DNA from: CAVVZJ01 sp963752755 | Lineage (GTDB): Bacteria > Planctomycetota > Planctomycetia > Isosphaerales > Isosphaeraceae | NCBI GenBank assembly: GCA_963752755.1 | Contig: CAVVZJ010000022.1 | Span: 248,001-312,000, forward strand | Reading direction: 5' to 3' | DNA length: 64,000 bases | Part shown: in pieces, positions 46,614-55,739 of the stretch | Layout of the letters: each line of letters opens with the position of its first letter | How positions within the stretch are numbered: the first letter of the stretch is position 1 | Notes under the pieces: model-generated | Told to the model about the DNA's origin: nothing | The model's input: only the letters and a program-made list of their open reading frames with translations | Database searches by the model: none | Program-made: the position numbers and the translations under genes

Positions 46614-48434
46614 TTGAACCCCGCTGACCTCCCCCCGACCCATCCCCGCGAAGACTACGAGCGTCGCCTCCGATCGGCCCGCGAGGACCTCCAGGCCCTC
46701 GACGCCCGCGAGGCCCGCCTGGCCAACGCCCGGCTGCTCACCTTCACCGCCGGCGCCCTCGTCGCCTGGCTCTCGCTGATGCAGGACCTCCTCGCGCCCG
46801 GGTGGCTGCTCGTCCCGACGGCCGCCTTCGCGGGCCTGGTCGTCGTGTTCAATCGCGTGGCCGATGCCCGGCAGCGTTCCACGAAGCGCGTCGCCTACTA
46901 CGAACGCGGACTCGACCGCCTCGACGACCGCTGGGCCGGCACGGGCGAGCCGGGCACCCGGTTTCGCGATCCGGAGCATCCCTACGCCGAGGACCTCGAC
47001 CTCTTCGGCCCCGGCTCCCTCTTCGAGCGGATCTCCGCCGCGCGGACCCTCGCCGGCCAGGAAACCCTCGCCGACTGGCTCAAGCAGCCCGCCACCCCCG
47101 ACGTCGTGAAGGCCCGCCAGGAGGCCGTCGGCGAACTTCGGCCCCAGGTCGATCTGCGTGAGGACGTCGCCCTGCTCGGCGGCGAGGTCGGGTCGGTCGC
47201 CTCGTTCGAGGGGCTGGCGCGATGGGGCGCCGCGCCGACGCGGTTGCAGTCGTGGCCGGTCCGGGTGGCGGCGGCCCTGCTCTCCGCCATCGCCTTGCCG
47301 ACCCTCTTCGGCTGGCTCCTGCTGGGCTGGGGAGCCTGGCCCTTCCTGATCGTCTCGGCCCTGGAGCTGGCCATCTACCTGCCGCACCACAAACGCATCC
47401 AGGGCGTGCTGGAGACCGTCGAGCGTCGCGCGGAGGAACTGGCGGTCCTGGCGGGATTGCTCGCCCGGCTGGAGCGAGCCCGCTTCGAGTCAACAATCCT
47501 GCGACGAGTCCGCTCGGCGCTGGAAACCTCGGGCCGACCAGCCTCGCGACAGATCGACCACCTCCGTCAACTGGTCGCCACCCTGGACGCCCGACGCAAC
47601 ATGCTCCTCGGACCCTTCTCCCCCTGGCTGCTCTGGGGCACGCAGGTCGCCTTCGCGATCGAGTCCTGGCGATCGACCACGGGGCCGTCGATCGGCGGCT
47701 GGCTCGTGGCCGCCGGCGAGTTCGAATCGCTCGCCTCGCTTGCCAGCTTCGCCTACGAGTCTCCCGATGACCCCTTCCCCGAGCTGCTCGATCCCGACTC
47801 CGACGGCCAATCCCCCCATTACGAGGCCGAGGGCCTCGCCCACCCGCTCCTGCCCGCGGGCCAGGCGGTCCGCAACGACCTCCACCTCGGTGGCAGCCTG
47901 CGACTCTTGATCGTCAGCGGCTCGAACATGTCCGGCAAGAGCACCTTGCTCCGCGCCGTCGGGGCCAGCATCGTGCTCGCGATGGCCGGCGGCACGGTCC
48001 GCTCCCGTCGACTGCGACTGACTCCCCTGGCCGTCGGCGCCAGCCTTCGGGTCCAGGACTCCCTGCTGCAAGGCCGCTCGCGGTTCTTCGCCGAGATCCT
48101 GAGACTCCGCAAGGTCCTCGACCTCGCCCGCGGCCCCAGCCCCTTGCTCTTCCTGCTCGACGAGATCCTGGCCGGCACGAACTCGCACGACCGCCGCCTC
48201 GGCGCCGAGGCCATCGTACTCGGCCTGGTCGAGCGTGGCGCGATCGGCCTGGTCACGACCCACGACCTCGCCCTCGCCGAGATCGCCGATCGCCTCGGCC
48301 CCCGCGCCGCCAACGTCCACTTCGCCGACCACCTCCAGGACGGCGTCATGAGCTTCGACTACACGATGCGTCCCGGCGTCGTCCGCCACAGCAATGCCCT
48401 CGCCCTGATGCGCTCCGTCGGGCTGGAGGTCTGA
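46614..48434 (+). CDS. Membrane-anchored MutS-like ATPase
   Basis: 606 residues from a TTG start. Two N-terminal helices (TAGALVAWLSLMQDLLAPGW, AAFAGLVVVFN) and a second pair at about 215-260 (AAALLSAIALPTLFGWLLLG, WPFLIVSALELAIYLP) surround the core. The MutS domain V ATPase has Walker A SGSNMSGKSTLLRAVG, Walker B LFLLDEILAGTNSHDRRLG and TTHDLAL. It lacks the mismatch-binding domains, so repair is unlikely; membrane MutS-like proteins are of unknown role. Strong ATPase, weak functional call. Confidence 0.85.
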   Translation: MNPADLPPTHPREDYERRLRSAREDLQALDAREARLANARLLTFTAGALVAWLSLMQDLLAPGWLLVPTAAFAGLVVVFNRVADARQRSTKRVAYYERGLDRLDDRWAGTGEPGTRFRDPEHPYAEDLDLFGPGSLFERISAARTLAGQETLADWLKQPATPDVVKARQEAVGELRPQVDLREDVALLGGEVGSVASFEGLARWGAAPTRLQSWPVRVAAALLSAIALPTLFGWLLLGWGAWPFLIVSALELAIYLPHHKRIQGVLETVERRAEELAVLAGLLARLERARFESTILRRVRSALETSGRPASRQIDHLRQLVATLDARRNMLLGPFSPWLLWGTQVAFAIESWRSTTGPSIGGWLVAAGEFESLASLASFAYESPDDPFPELLDPDSDGQSPHYEAEGLAHPLLPAGQAVRNDLHLGGSLRLLIVSGSNMSGKSTLLRAVGASIVLAMAGGTVRSRRLRLTPLAVGASLRVQDSLLQGRSRFFAEILRLRKVLDLARGPSPLLFLLDEILAGTNSHDRRLGAEAIVLGLVERGAIGLVTTHDLALAEIADRLGPRAANVHFADHLQDGVMSFDYTMRPGVVRHSNALALMRSVGLEV

Positions 48435-48486
48435 TCCCGATCCGCACAGCGGCCTTTCGGTGACGGTGGGAGGTCCCCCGTACCGG

Positions 48487-48737
48487 GACGGCCCCGCGCC
48501 AGCCTCCCGATTCTGTGCTATAATTAACACCAGATCCTTGGCAATACGGTGGACATCCTCCCGGCCCGATTCTGTCGAGGCGATGCGACACGACGGTGCG
48601 TCCCGGCGCCGAACGAACTTCAAAATAGGTAAAATAATCTTCTAAGTTTCTCAAGATTAAGAGTTTGTGTCGTAGAACCCGTCGGTATCGGAAGCGTCCC
48701 CCGGGCGTCCTCACACCGGTCCGGAGGCGTCCCAGGG
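48487..48737 (+). repeat. Dispersed ~250-bp intergenic repeat, copy B
   Basis: Copy of 28826-29075: CGCGCCAGCC, TGTGCTATAATTAAC, CCTTGGCAATACGG, then the core at 48605-48635 and the GC-rich tail at GAAGCGTCCCCC. Distances -10 to core (81 bases against 82) and core to tail match copy A. It lies 50 bases after the MutS-like stop. A short reading frame from the ATG at 48583 crosses the core (RRRTNFKIGK) and ends at TAA by 48645. The stretch 48738-48952 shows nothing else. Confidence 0.78.
48516..48524 (+). promoter_or_regulatory. Extended -10 (TGCTATAAT) of repeat copy B
   Basis: Identical in sequence and place to the one at 28851-28859. No canonical -35. Confidence 0.6.
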
Positions 48738-48952
48738 GCGTCTCCCGTGCATTCTTGCTCCATCCCGAGCGTCAACTGGTCGTCAAAGAAGGCGCCTCTG
48801 TCATCCAGCTGTGGACTCTCCGAGGCGATTCGCGACGGCTGATCCAGGGCGCATGCGGACCTTCCCGCGTTGCCATCGGAGACACGACTCCGAGCCAGGT
48901 CCGCTGAGAAGGCCCACGACGGATCGAATAATTCCCGGAGGGAGACTCTGCC

Positions 48953-49480
48953 TCAACGCCCCAGCTTGCGCCGGAGGTGACCGCGGACCCAGAGGCCGAC
49001 CAGCCCCGCCGTGATGAGCATCAATGACGCGGGTTCGGGGATGGGGAAGCGGGGCAATTCGGGCGGTGTGGTGGGACGGCTTGCGTCTTCAGAATCGATC
49101 GCCGGGACGCGAGCCATCAGCGTCCGGTCGAACCCGCCCACCGCCGGCATGCCCTCGGGCGACACGGGACGCGGCAAGAGGTCCGGCATCAAGGCCGCGG
49201 CGGTGGCGGGCTGCGTGGTCATCCGATCGAGCAGGACCTGGCTCGGATCGAGCCCCGCGAGTCGACGTCCGAGTGATTCCAGGTCGCCGAGTCGCTGACC
49301 GCCTTCCGCGACCGTCGCCCGGCGACCGAGCCCCTCGCCGAGGTCACCCAGTCGAGCCGAAGGCAAGGCCGAGCCACGCCCGGGGCCCTGGATTTCCGAG
49401 GACTCCGCGCTGGTCGGACCGAGGATCATGCACCCGATCATCACGATTCCGGGGGCTCTCCATCGCGGCGTCCGGATCAT
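48953..49480 (-). CDS. PEP-CTERM anchored exported protein
   Basis: 175 residues from an ATG at 49480 preceded by GAGGG. The C-terminus reads PIPEPASLMLITAGLVGLWV followed by RGHLRRKLGR, a full PEP-CTERM tail (motif, membrane helix, basic end) that directs processing by an exosortase. The N-terminus has a signal peptide. The middle is Gly/Leu-rich with no domain. Exosortase genes are not in the window. Confidence 0.82.
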   Translation of the reverse strand: MIRTPRWRAPGIVMIGCMILGPTSAESSEIQGPGRGSALPSARLGDLGEGLGRRATVAEGGQRLGDLESLGRRLAGLDPSQVLLDRMTTQPATAAALMPDLLPRPVSPEGMPAVGGFDRTLMARVPAIDSEDASRPTTPPELPRFPIPEPASLMLITAGLVGLWVRGHLRRKLGR

Positions 49481-49714
49481 GCAGCCCTCAATCTCGCGGT
49501 TTGGTGGCCGACTCCTGGCCAGCACCGGCTCCGCCGGCCCTGGGCCCCTCTGACAGCGAGCGCTCGGCCTCCTCGACAAGTCGCACATTCACGACCCTAA
49601 TTCTCCTGATGAGGACTCGCAAACGCAATTGGAAAGAGTCACCATGATGATTCCTTGCAACATCAGCCCACGCTCGACGCCTGCGACCGTCCCCCTCGGT
49701 CCGCGACGACACCC

Positions 49715-49743
49715 TTGCCTTGTGAACCTCTGACCAGTAAAAT
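49715..49743 (+). promoter_or_regulatory. Promoter for the radical SAM gene
   Basis: TTGCCT at 49715-49720, 17-base spacer, TAAAAT at 49738-49743, 41 bases before the ATG. The rest of the 304-base gap 49481-49784 shows no other feature. Confidence 0.5.
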
Positions 49744-49784
49744 CCCCTACTGATCGGAAGTCCACATCAGCGGAGGGTCTCGCG

Positions 49785-50756
49785 ATGAGGGACGCGGAGT
49801 TTGCGGTTGGGACGGAGCCTTTTCCTCACATGTTGGCCCGGTCGCGGCGCGGTCCGATCCTTCGGCCGTCGCCCTCCTTCGAAGGGACCTTCGGGCTCGA
49901 CCTGACCGCCGGCTGTCTGCATGGTTGTTCGTATTGCCAGATCCGCGGTTCCAGGACCTACCCGGGCCCGGATCGCGTCTACTTCGATCCCCGGAGCGCT
50001 CTTCGGCTGGAAGCCGCGCTGGATGAGCTTGGAGACGCGGTGCGGCGCGTCGTTCTGAGCCCGACGAGCGACCCCTTGCCGCCCGACCGGGCCGTGAGGG
50101 CGGAGGCCGTCCGGGTCGTGGAAGTCCTTCTGGAGCGAGGAGTTGAGGTCTTCGTGATGACCCGTGGCCGGATCCCGCGCCGACTGATCGAGAGGCTGTC
50201 AGAGCACCCTGGCCGGGCGACGATGGCCGTCGGCCTGCTGAGCCTGAACAAGCCGCTCGTCCGTCTTCTGGAGCCCCGTGCCGCCTCGCCCCGCGGCCGG
50301 CTCCGCGACCTGGCACGACTCGTGGCCGCGGGTGTCGAGGTCGAGGCTCGTGTCGAACCGATGATCGCCGGGCTGACCGACACCCGCGAGAACGTCTATC
50401 CCCTGTTCCGCGACCTCGCCCGCGCCGGCGTGCGGCGGGTGGTGACACACCATCTCTATCTCCAGGCCGCCATGACGACCCCACTGGCGGACGCCCTGGC
50501 CCCGCTCGGCTGGTCGGAGCGCGGGCGGGATGACTTCGAGGGCGGGCCGGTCTTCTCCCTCGGCTCGATCGGCACGACCAAGCACTACCCCCGGGCCGTC
50601 CGCCAGGAAAGCCTCGCCCGGCTCGTCGCCTGGGGCGCCGAGTGCGGCCTGGTGGTCACCACCGGATCGTCGCAAAACCCGGACTTGCCTCAGGTTCCGA
50701 TCCGGACCCGGCCGGGACGCGTGGTGCGGCCCGAGCCGCTGGCGGTCGGCCCTTGA
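49785..50756 (+). CDS. Radical SAM protein, SplB/Rv2578c-like
   Basis: 323 residues. The cluster motif is CLHGCSYC (Cys 44, 48, 51), inside LDLTAGCLHGCSYCQIRG. Strand-helix units follow (RRVVLSPTSDPLPPDR, VFVMTRGRIPRRLIERL), as in spore photoproduct lyase-like radical SAM proteins, but there is no sign that it repairs DNA here. The C-terminal part (SSQNPDLPQVPIRTRPGR) is typical of this family. GGAGGG precedes the ATG. It converges with the next gene, leaving six bases between. Confidence 0.88.
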   Translation: MRDAEFAVGTEPFPHMLARSRRGPILRPSPSFEGTFGLDLTAGCLHGCSYCQIRGSRTYPGPDRVYFDPRSALRLEAALDELGDAVRRVVLSPTSDPLPPDRAVRAEAVRVVEVLLERGVEVFVMTRGRIPRRLIERLSEHPGRATMAVGLLSLNKPLVRLLEPRAASPRGRLRDLARLVAAGVEVEARVEPMIAGLTDTRENVYPLFRDLARAGVRRVVTHHLYLQAAMTTPLADALAPLGWSERGRDDFEGGPVFSLGSIGTTKHYPRAVRQESLARLVAWGAECGLVVTTGSSQNPDLPQVPIRTRPGRVVRPEPLAVGP

Positions 50757-50762
50757 CCGGCC

Positions 50763-51956
50763 TCAAGGGGCCTCGTCGAGGGCCTCCAGGTCGCGAACCC
50801 AGATGACCCGCGACCTCAGGGACTCGCTGTAGTGAGCGTCGCCCCGCACGCCGACCCGTCGCGCCACGAACGCCTCGGCGTCCAGGCCAGGCGGGACCTG
50901 GAGGTACGCCTGGGCCGTGCCGTCGCGACCGATCAGGACGTAAGCCTTTTGCCCGTCAAGGATTTTCGACGACCGGTGGAGCAACCCCCGGGCACTGAAG
51001 GGCGACTCCGTGGCGCGGGCGAAGGTGGCGAGTCGGCTGTGGATCGCCTGGACCTCCGCATCGCGCCTCCGACTTCGGTCGAGGATGGCGGCGACCTCCC
51101 GGGCGGCCTGCGAGGCGGCCTCCTGGCGGTCCACCTGATCCAGCCGCGACTGCGCCACGGCTCGCTCCTGGGGCGTGGCGGCCAGTCCGAGGAGCCGGCG
51201 GTAGTCTTGCCGAACCTGGTCGAGCCGCCATGATTCCATCGGCAGGACGAGGACGGCCCGATGCCCCGCCTCGTCGCGGGCCAGCTCGGCGGCGAAGGCT
51301 GGCGAGAGAGCGCGCGGATCGACCGCCGGCCCGGCCGTCGCAAAGGCCGGGTCGATCGGCCCGGTCCGTTCGGAGGCCAGCAAGGTCCGACGGTCCGGCT
51401 CGGGCTCGATCGGGAAGGTCAGGGTCGGGAGATCCGATCCGTCCGCGTCCGCCAGTTCGGCGGCGTCGAAGCCGGCGACTCCCTCGGCCCGGACGTACCG
51501 CAGCTCGTCCGGTGGTGGGTCGATCGCATACCAGACCCGGCGCCGGGCTTCGGGCTGGCGGAGGACCAGCGGCGATCGGTCGAGCAAACGGACCTCGCTC
51601 CCCTGCCGGAGAATGGTCCAGGTCGCTCCTGGCAACCGGGCCGCCGCACTCCCCGGCCGGACGGCCGCCGCGCGGGCCACTACGCGAGCCCAGCCGTCGC
51701 CCAGTTCCTCGATGGCGGCCTTCTCGATCCACGAGAAGGCGCCTTTCGGCGGCTCGATCGCCAGCCAGCCGTCCGGGTCCTCGCGACGAATCACGACCGG
51801 GTCGCCCCGTCGAAGCCGGCCGGTGGCGAACGCGGCGTCGTCGGGCTCTTCCAGCACGACCAGCGTATCGGTCGCCACCCACGCCCGTCGGGGCGCGTCG
51901 GCGGCCTGCATCGTCAGCAGACCGCAGAGCCAGGAGGCGAGGAGTCGGCTAACCAT
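50763..51956 (-). CDS. Exported SH3-like domain protein
   Basis: 397 residues from the ATG at 51956. Short signal peptide (SRLLASWLCGLLTMQAADA). Two SH3-like beta units (WVATDTLVVLEEPDDAAFA to GAFSWIEKAAIEEL, then ARAAAVRPGSAAARLPGATW) and a helical C-terminal segment rich in Arg and Gln (AQSRLDQVDRQEAASQAARE, then AILDRSRRRDAE). Likely a wall-associated or envelope protein; no enzyme motif. A longer frame begins at 52103. Confidence 0.8.
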   Translation of the reverse strand: MVSRLLASWLCGLLTMQAADAPRRAWVATDTLVVLEEPDDAAFATGRLRRGDPVVIRREDPDGWLAIEPPKGAFSWIEKAAIEELGDGWARVVARAAAVRPGSAAARLPGATWTILRQGSEVRLLDRSPLVLRQPEARRRVWYAIDPPPDELRYVRAEGVAGFDAAELADADGSDLPTLTFPIEPEPDRRTLLASERTGPIDPAFATAGPAVDPRALSPAFAAELARDEAGHRAVLVLPMESWRLDQVRQDYRRLLGLAATPQERAVAQSRLDQVDRQEAASQAAREVAAILDRSRRRDAEVQAIHSRLATFARATESPFSARGLLHRSSKILDGQKAYVLIGRDGTAQAYLQVPPGLDAEAFVARRVGVRGDAHYSESLRSRVIWVRDLEALDEAP

Positions 51957-52141
51957 GCAGAGGGTCCCGCGCAGACGTTGAGCCCGTCGAACCGGACGAC
52001 GTGCGACCTGGCGCGTATAGCCCGAAGGGGCGGTCCCGTCAAGGCGAACCGGGCCCGTCTCCTGCTCGACGCCTCGCCCCGGTTCGGAGTAAGCTGGGGT
52101 CAACCTGGACCCGCCGCGTACCCGCCGACCGGACCCGCCCG

Positions 52142-53149
52142 ATGGACCCCACGCCCGCCCCCGGCTTCCCGAGCCTCCGTCTCCGTCGCCTCCGCCAGCA
52201 CCCCCGGCTCCGCGACCTCGTCCGGGAGAACCGGCTCACGCTGGACGACCTGGTTTATCCCCTCTTCGTCTATCACGGCCGCAACCTCCGCCGCGAGATC
52301 GCGTCGATGCCGGGCCAGTATCAATACTCGCTCGACCGGCTGGCCGAGGCCGTCGATGAGGTGGTGGAGCTGAAGATCCCCGCCGTGCTCCTGTTCGGCA
52401 TCCCCGAGCATAAGGACGCCCGCGGCACCGCCGCCTCCGAGGAGCGCGGGATCGTCCAGGAGGCCGTCCGGCTGTTCAAGAAGCGGTCGCCGGAGACGCT
52501 GGTCATCACGGACCTCTGCTTCTGCGAGTACACCGATCACGGGCATTGCGGCCCCCTGGTGGAGGTGGCCGGTCGGGTCGATGTCGATAACGACGCCACG
52601 CTCCCCTTGCTGGCCGAGCAGGCCGTCAGCCACGCCGCAGCCGGGGCCGACGTGATCGCCCCCTCGGGGATGATGGATGGCATGGTTGGCGCGATCCGCC
52701 GCGGCCTGGACGTGGCCGGTTTTACTCATATCCCAATCCTTTCCTACGCCGCCAAGTTCGCCAGCGCCTTCTACGGCCCCTTCCGCGAGGCCGCCGAGAG
52801 CGCCCCTTCGTTCGGCGACCGCCGCAGCTACCAGATGGACCCGGCCAACTCCGACGAGGCCCTCCGCGAGGTCGCCCTCGACCTGGCCGAAGGGGCCGAC
52901 ATGGTCATGGTCAAACCCGCCCTGGCCTACCTCGACATCGTCCGCCAGATCAAGGACCGCTTCGGCGTCCCCCTGGCCGCCTACAACGTCTCGGGCGAGT
53001 ACGCAATGGTCAAGGCCGCTGCCGAACGCGGCTGGATCGACGAACGAAGGATCGTGCTGGAGATGCTCACCGGTTTCAAGCGGGCGGGCATTGATATGAT
53101 CTTGACCTATCACGCGCTCGACGTGGCTCGATGGCTCCAGCAGGGTTGA
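52142..53149 (+). CDS. hemB: Delta-aminolevulinic acid dehydratase (porphobilinogen synthase)
   Basis: 335 residues. Joins two aminolevulinates to porphobilinogen in tetrapyrrole synthesis. The zinc-type active site (DLCFCEYTDHGHCG), the Schiff-base lysines (SYAAKFASAFYGPFR and MVMVKPALAY) and DVIAPSGMMDGMVGAIR are all present. The ATG at 52142 gives the usual N-terminus (RLRRLRQHPRLRDLVRE). hemL lies 600 bases downstream on the same strand. Confidence 0.96.
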   Translation: MDPTPAPGFPSLRLRRLRQHPRLRDLVRENRLTLDDLVYPLFVYHGRNLRREIASMPGQYQYSLDRLAEAVDEVVELKIPAVLLFGIPEHKDARGTAASEERGIVQEAVRLFKKRSPETLVITDLCFCEYTDHGHCGPLVEVAGRVDVDNDATLPLLAEQAVSHAAAGADVIAPSGMMDGMVGAIRRGLDVAGFTHIPILSYAAKFASAFYGPFREAAESAPSFGDRRSYQMDPANSDEALREVALDLAEGADMVMVKPALAYLDIVRQIKDRFGVPLAAYNVSGEYAMVKAAAERGWIDERRIVLEMLTGFKRAGIDMILTYHALDVARWLQQG

Positions 53150-53188
53150 ATACTTCGGTGATTTCGAACGACGGCGGAGACATTATCG

Positions 53189-53617
53189 GTGAATGGTGAC
53201 CTGGAAGCCGTGGACTCGGAGAAGTACCCGGTCAGGGATGACGAACCCTTCGACCCCTATCGAGCACCCGAGACTACCGACCTCGCAGGCGATCCGATTG
53301 CGATGGCGGAGTTGCGCATCCTCGGGCTCTGGGAACGGCTTCGGTTACTCTATAACGGCCTCCTCGCCGTCGAGGTCTTGATCCTGACGCTGCCCAACGC
53401 TTCGGCCTACTGGTCGCGTCCGCGATTCCAGGAATTCCTCATCTCCAGCGCCCTCGGCGCGAATCTCTGTTTCTGCGCGGGGCCGATCGTCACGGCATAT
53501 GCTTACTGGATCGGCCTGCGGAACCGGGCCGTTGCGTACACCCTATTCACCCTCGGAATGTTACTCTCGATGGTCCTCACAGCCGAATTACTGGCATTTT
53601 GGGGATTCAAATGGTGA
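53189..53617 (+). CDS. Small hypothetical membrane protein
   Basis: 142 residues from a GTG at 53189 after GGCGGAGA. Three membrane helices (LYNGLLAVEVLILTLPNA, SALGANLCFCAGPIVTAYAY, VAYTLFTLGMLLSMVLTAEL) follow an acidic N-terminus. Unknown family. It lies between hemB and hemL, which may be chance. Confidence 0.68.
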   Translation: MNGDLEAVDSEKYPVRDDEPFDPYRAPETTDLAGDPIAMAELRILGLWERLRLLYNGLLAVEVLILTLPNASAYWSRPRFQEFLISSALGANLCFCAGPIVTAYAYWIGLRNRAVAYTLFTLGMLLSMVLTAELLAFWGFKW

Positions 53618-53752
53618 GCGGGCAAATTTGCTTGACGGCGCGAGAAATCGATACTTGAAACCGTTCATCTCGCGAAGATCCCCGACGACCTCCCTGCCCA
53701 CATCCCCAGACCGGATCGCTGCTGGACTCCAAGCCCACTTACCAACGAAATC

Positions 53753-55074
53753 ATGAGCACAACCCCCGCCACCTCCCGACCCGACTTCGCCCTCCCCAAC
53801 AGCCACGCCGCCTTCGAGCGGGCCAACCGTGTCATCCCCGGCGGGGTGAACAGCCCGGCGCGGGCCTTCGGTGCCGTCGGAGGCGAGCCGCCGTTCATGG
53901 CCAGGGCGGAGGGGCCGTATCTCTACGACATCGACGGTCATCAATACATCGACTACATCGGCTCGTGGGGACCGATGATCCTCGGCCACGGCGAGCCGAG
54001 GGTGAAGGCGGCCGTGGCCGATGCGCTGGAGCGGGGGACGAGTTTCGGGGCGCCGACGGAGCGGGAGGTCGAGATCGCGGAGGTCGTGGCATCGGCGGTG
54101 CCGTCGATCGAGAAGGTCCGATTCGTGTCGTCGGGGACCGAGGCGGCGATGTCGGCCTTGCGGGTGGCGCGGGGGGTCACGGGGAGGGACAAGGTCATCA
54201 AGATGAAGGGGCATTATCACGGCCACGTCGATGCCCTGCTCGTCCAGGCGGGCTCCGCAGCCACGACGCTCGGCACGCCCAACAGCCCCGGCGTGACGCG
54301 AGGAACCGTGGCCGACACGATCCTCGTCCCGTTCAACGACGCCGGGGCCGTCGCCGATGCTTTCCTGCAATATCCCGGTCAGATCGCGGCCGTGCTGCTG
54401 GAGCCGGTGGCGGGCAACATGGGACTCGTGCCACCGAGGCCGGGTTACCTGGAGCGGCTTCGCGAGATCACCGAAAAGGACGGTTCATTACTTTTTTTCG
54501 ATGAAGTGATGACGGGATTCCGTGTCGCCTTCGGCGGGGCGCAGGAGCGGTTCGGCGTGACGCCTGACCTGACGGCCCTGGGCAAGATCGTCGGCGGTGG
54601 CCTGCCAGCGGCGGCCTACGGGGCGTCGTCGCGGGTCATGGACTTCGTCTCGCCCGCCGGGCCGGTCTATCAGGCCGGCACGCTCTCCGGCAATCCGCTC
54701 GCGATGGCCGCTGGTCTGACGACCCTCCAGATCCTCCGCGACGAGTCGCCCTACGACCGCCTCGAAGCCCTCTCCGCAAGGCTCGAGAACGGGTTCCGCA
54801 AGGCAGCCACCGACGCGAAGGTGCCGCACGTCGTCCAGCGCGTCGGGAGCATGCTGACCCTCTTCTTCCACGACGGCCCGGTCTGGGACTATGAGGACGC
54901 CAAGGGCTCGGACACGAAGCTCTTCGCCCGCTTCTTCTGGGAGATGCTGCGCGCGGCGTCTATCTGCCCTGCAGCCAGTTCGAGGCGGCCTTCGTCTCGA
55001 CTTCACACACCGAGGCGGACATCGACCTCACCGTCCAGGCCGCGGAGGATTCCCTCCGTGTGATCGTAGGTTGA
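53753..55074 (+). CDS. hemL: Glutamate-1-semialdehyde 2,1-aminomutase, frameshifted near the end
   Basis: About 440 residues. PLP-dependent enzyme of the C5 pathway to aminolevulinate. PLP lysine in DLTALGKIVGGGLPAAAYG; also GGVNSPARAFGAVGGEPPF and LFFDEVMTGFRVAFGG. One base too many near 54950 turns the true end (GVYLPCSQFEAAFVSTSHTE, then ADIDLTVQAAEDSL) into an unrelated tail; joined, the stop is at 55072-55074. hemB is 600 bases upstream, so heme precursors are made by a local pair. Confidence 0.95.
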
Positions 55075-55110
55075 TCGCTCTGGGAGATGTTCTCAAGGGG
55101 AGACTTGCTC

Positions 55111-55518
55111 ATGAGCCAGGAGAATGCCGCACTCGCCCGGCGTTGGTTCGAGGAGGTTTGGAACCAGCGGAAGGTCGAGGCGATCGACGCCCTGTCGGCC
55201 CCCGATAGCATCGGCCACCTCGCCGACGAGGCGATCCGAACCCGCGAGGAATTCAAGGCGCTCCACGCCGAGTTCCTCGCGGCCTTGCCGGACCTCGAAA
55301 TCGAGGTGGAGCAGACCCTGGCTCATGGAGATGATGTCGTCGTGCGCTGGTCCGCGCGGGGCTCGCACCGCGGCCTGGGCTTCGGTTGCCCGGCGACCGG
55401 CGAGGAGATCGGATTTCATGGTTTGACCTGGATGCGATTCCGCGACGGTCAGATCCAGGAAGCCTGGGACGGCTGGAACCTGGGGGCTCTGATGGCCCGT
55501 CTCCGCGGCGACGTCTAA
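55111..55518 (+). CDS. SnoaL-like polyketide cyclase-fold protein
   Basis: 135 residues from an ATG preceded by AGGGGAGA. SnoaL/NTF2-like fold: NAALARRWFEEVWNQRKVEA, LHAEFLAALPDLEIEVEQTL, GDDVVVRWSARGSHRG, FHGLTWMRFRDGQIQEAWD. These proteins act as small isomerases, cyclases or binding proteins; the substrate is unknown. An ATG eight codons upstream is a weaker start. Confidence 0.85.
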   Translation: MSQENAALARRWFEEVWNQRKVEAIDALSAPDSIGHLADEAIRTREEFKALHAEFLAALPDLEIEVEQTLAHGDDVVVRWSARGSHRGLGFGCPATGEEIGFHGLTWMRFRDGQIQEAWDGWNLGALMARLRGDV

Positions 55519-55536
55519 CGCGATCCGCGACCCGCG

Positions 55537-55565
55537 TTGACACGTCGGGGCCTTGCGGCTACAGT
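55537..55565 (+). promoter_or_regulatory. Promoter of the glycan locus
   Basis: TTGACA at 55537-55542, a 17-base spacer, TACAGT at 55560-55565. It lies right after the SnoaL-like gene and about 175 bases before the GT2 start, with no other gene in between, so it probably drives the operon that follows. Confidence 0.55.
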
Positions 55566-55739
55566 CCCCCCGCACGTCGCGACCGTCGAAGGCTCGCGGG
55601 TGAGCGCCCGAGGCAGGCAACTTGGGAGTGGACCCCAGCGCGTTTCGACCCCGTCGGCGATGGTCCCTGCGCTGGCTCGGGCGACCCCACGGAGGGGGTT
55701 GCATTCCGGCTGGTGCTTGATGACGGGCGAGGGTGGGTC

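Noticed and set aside
49600..49650. CTGATGAG followed by GGAAAGAG, resembling a hammerhead ribozyme core
   Set aside because: The segment between the two boxes does not form stem II and the outer stems do not pair.
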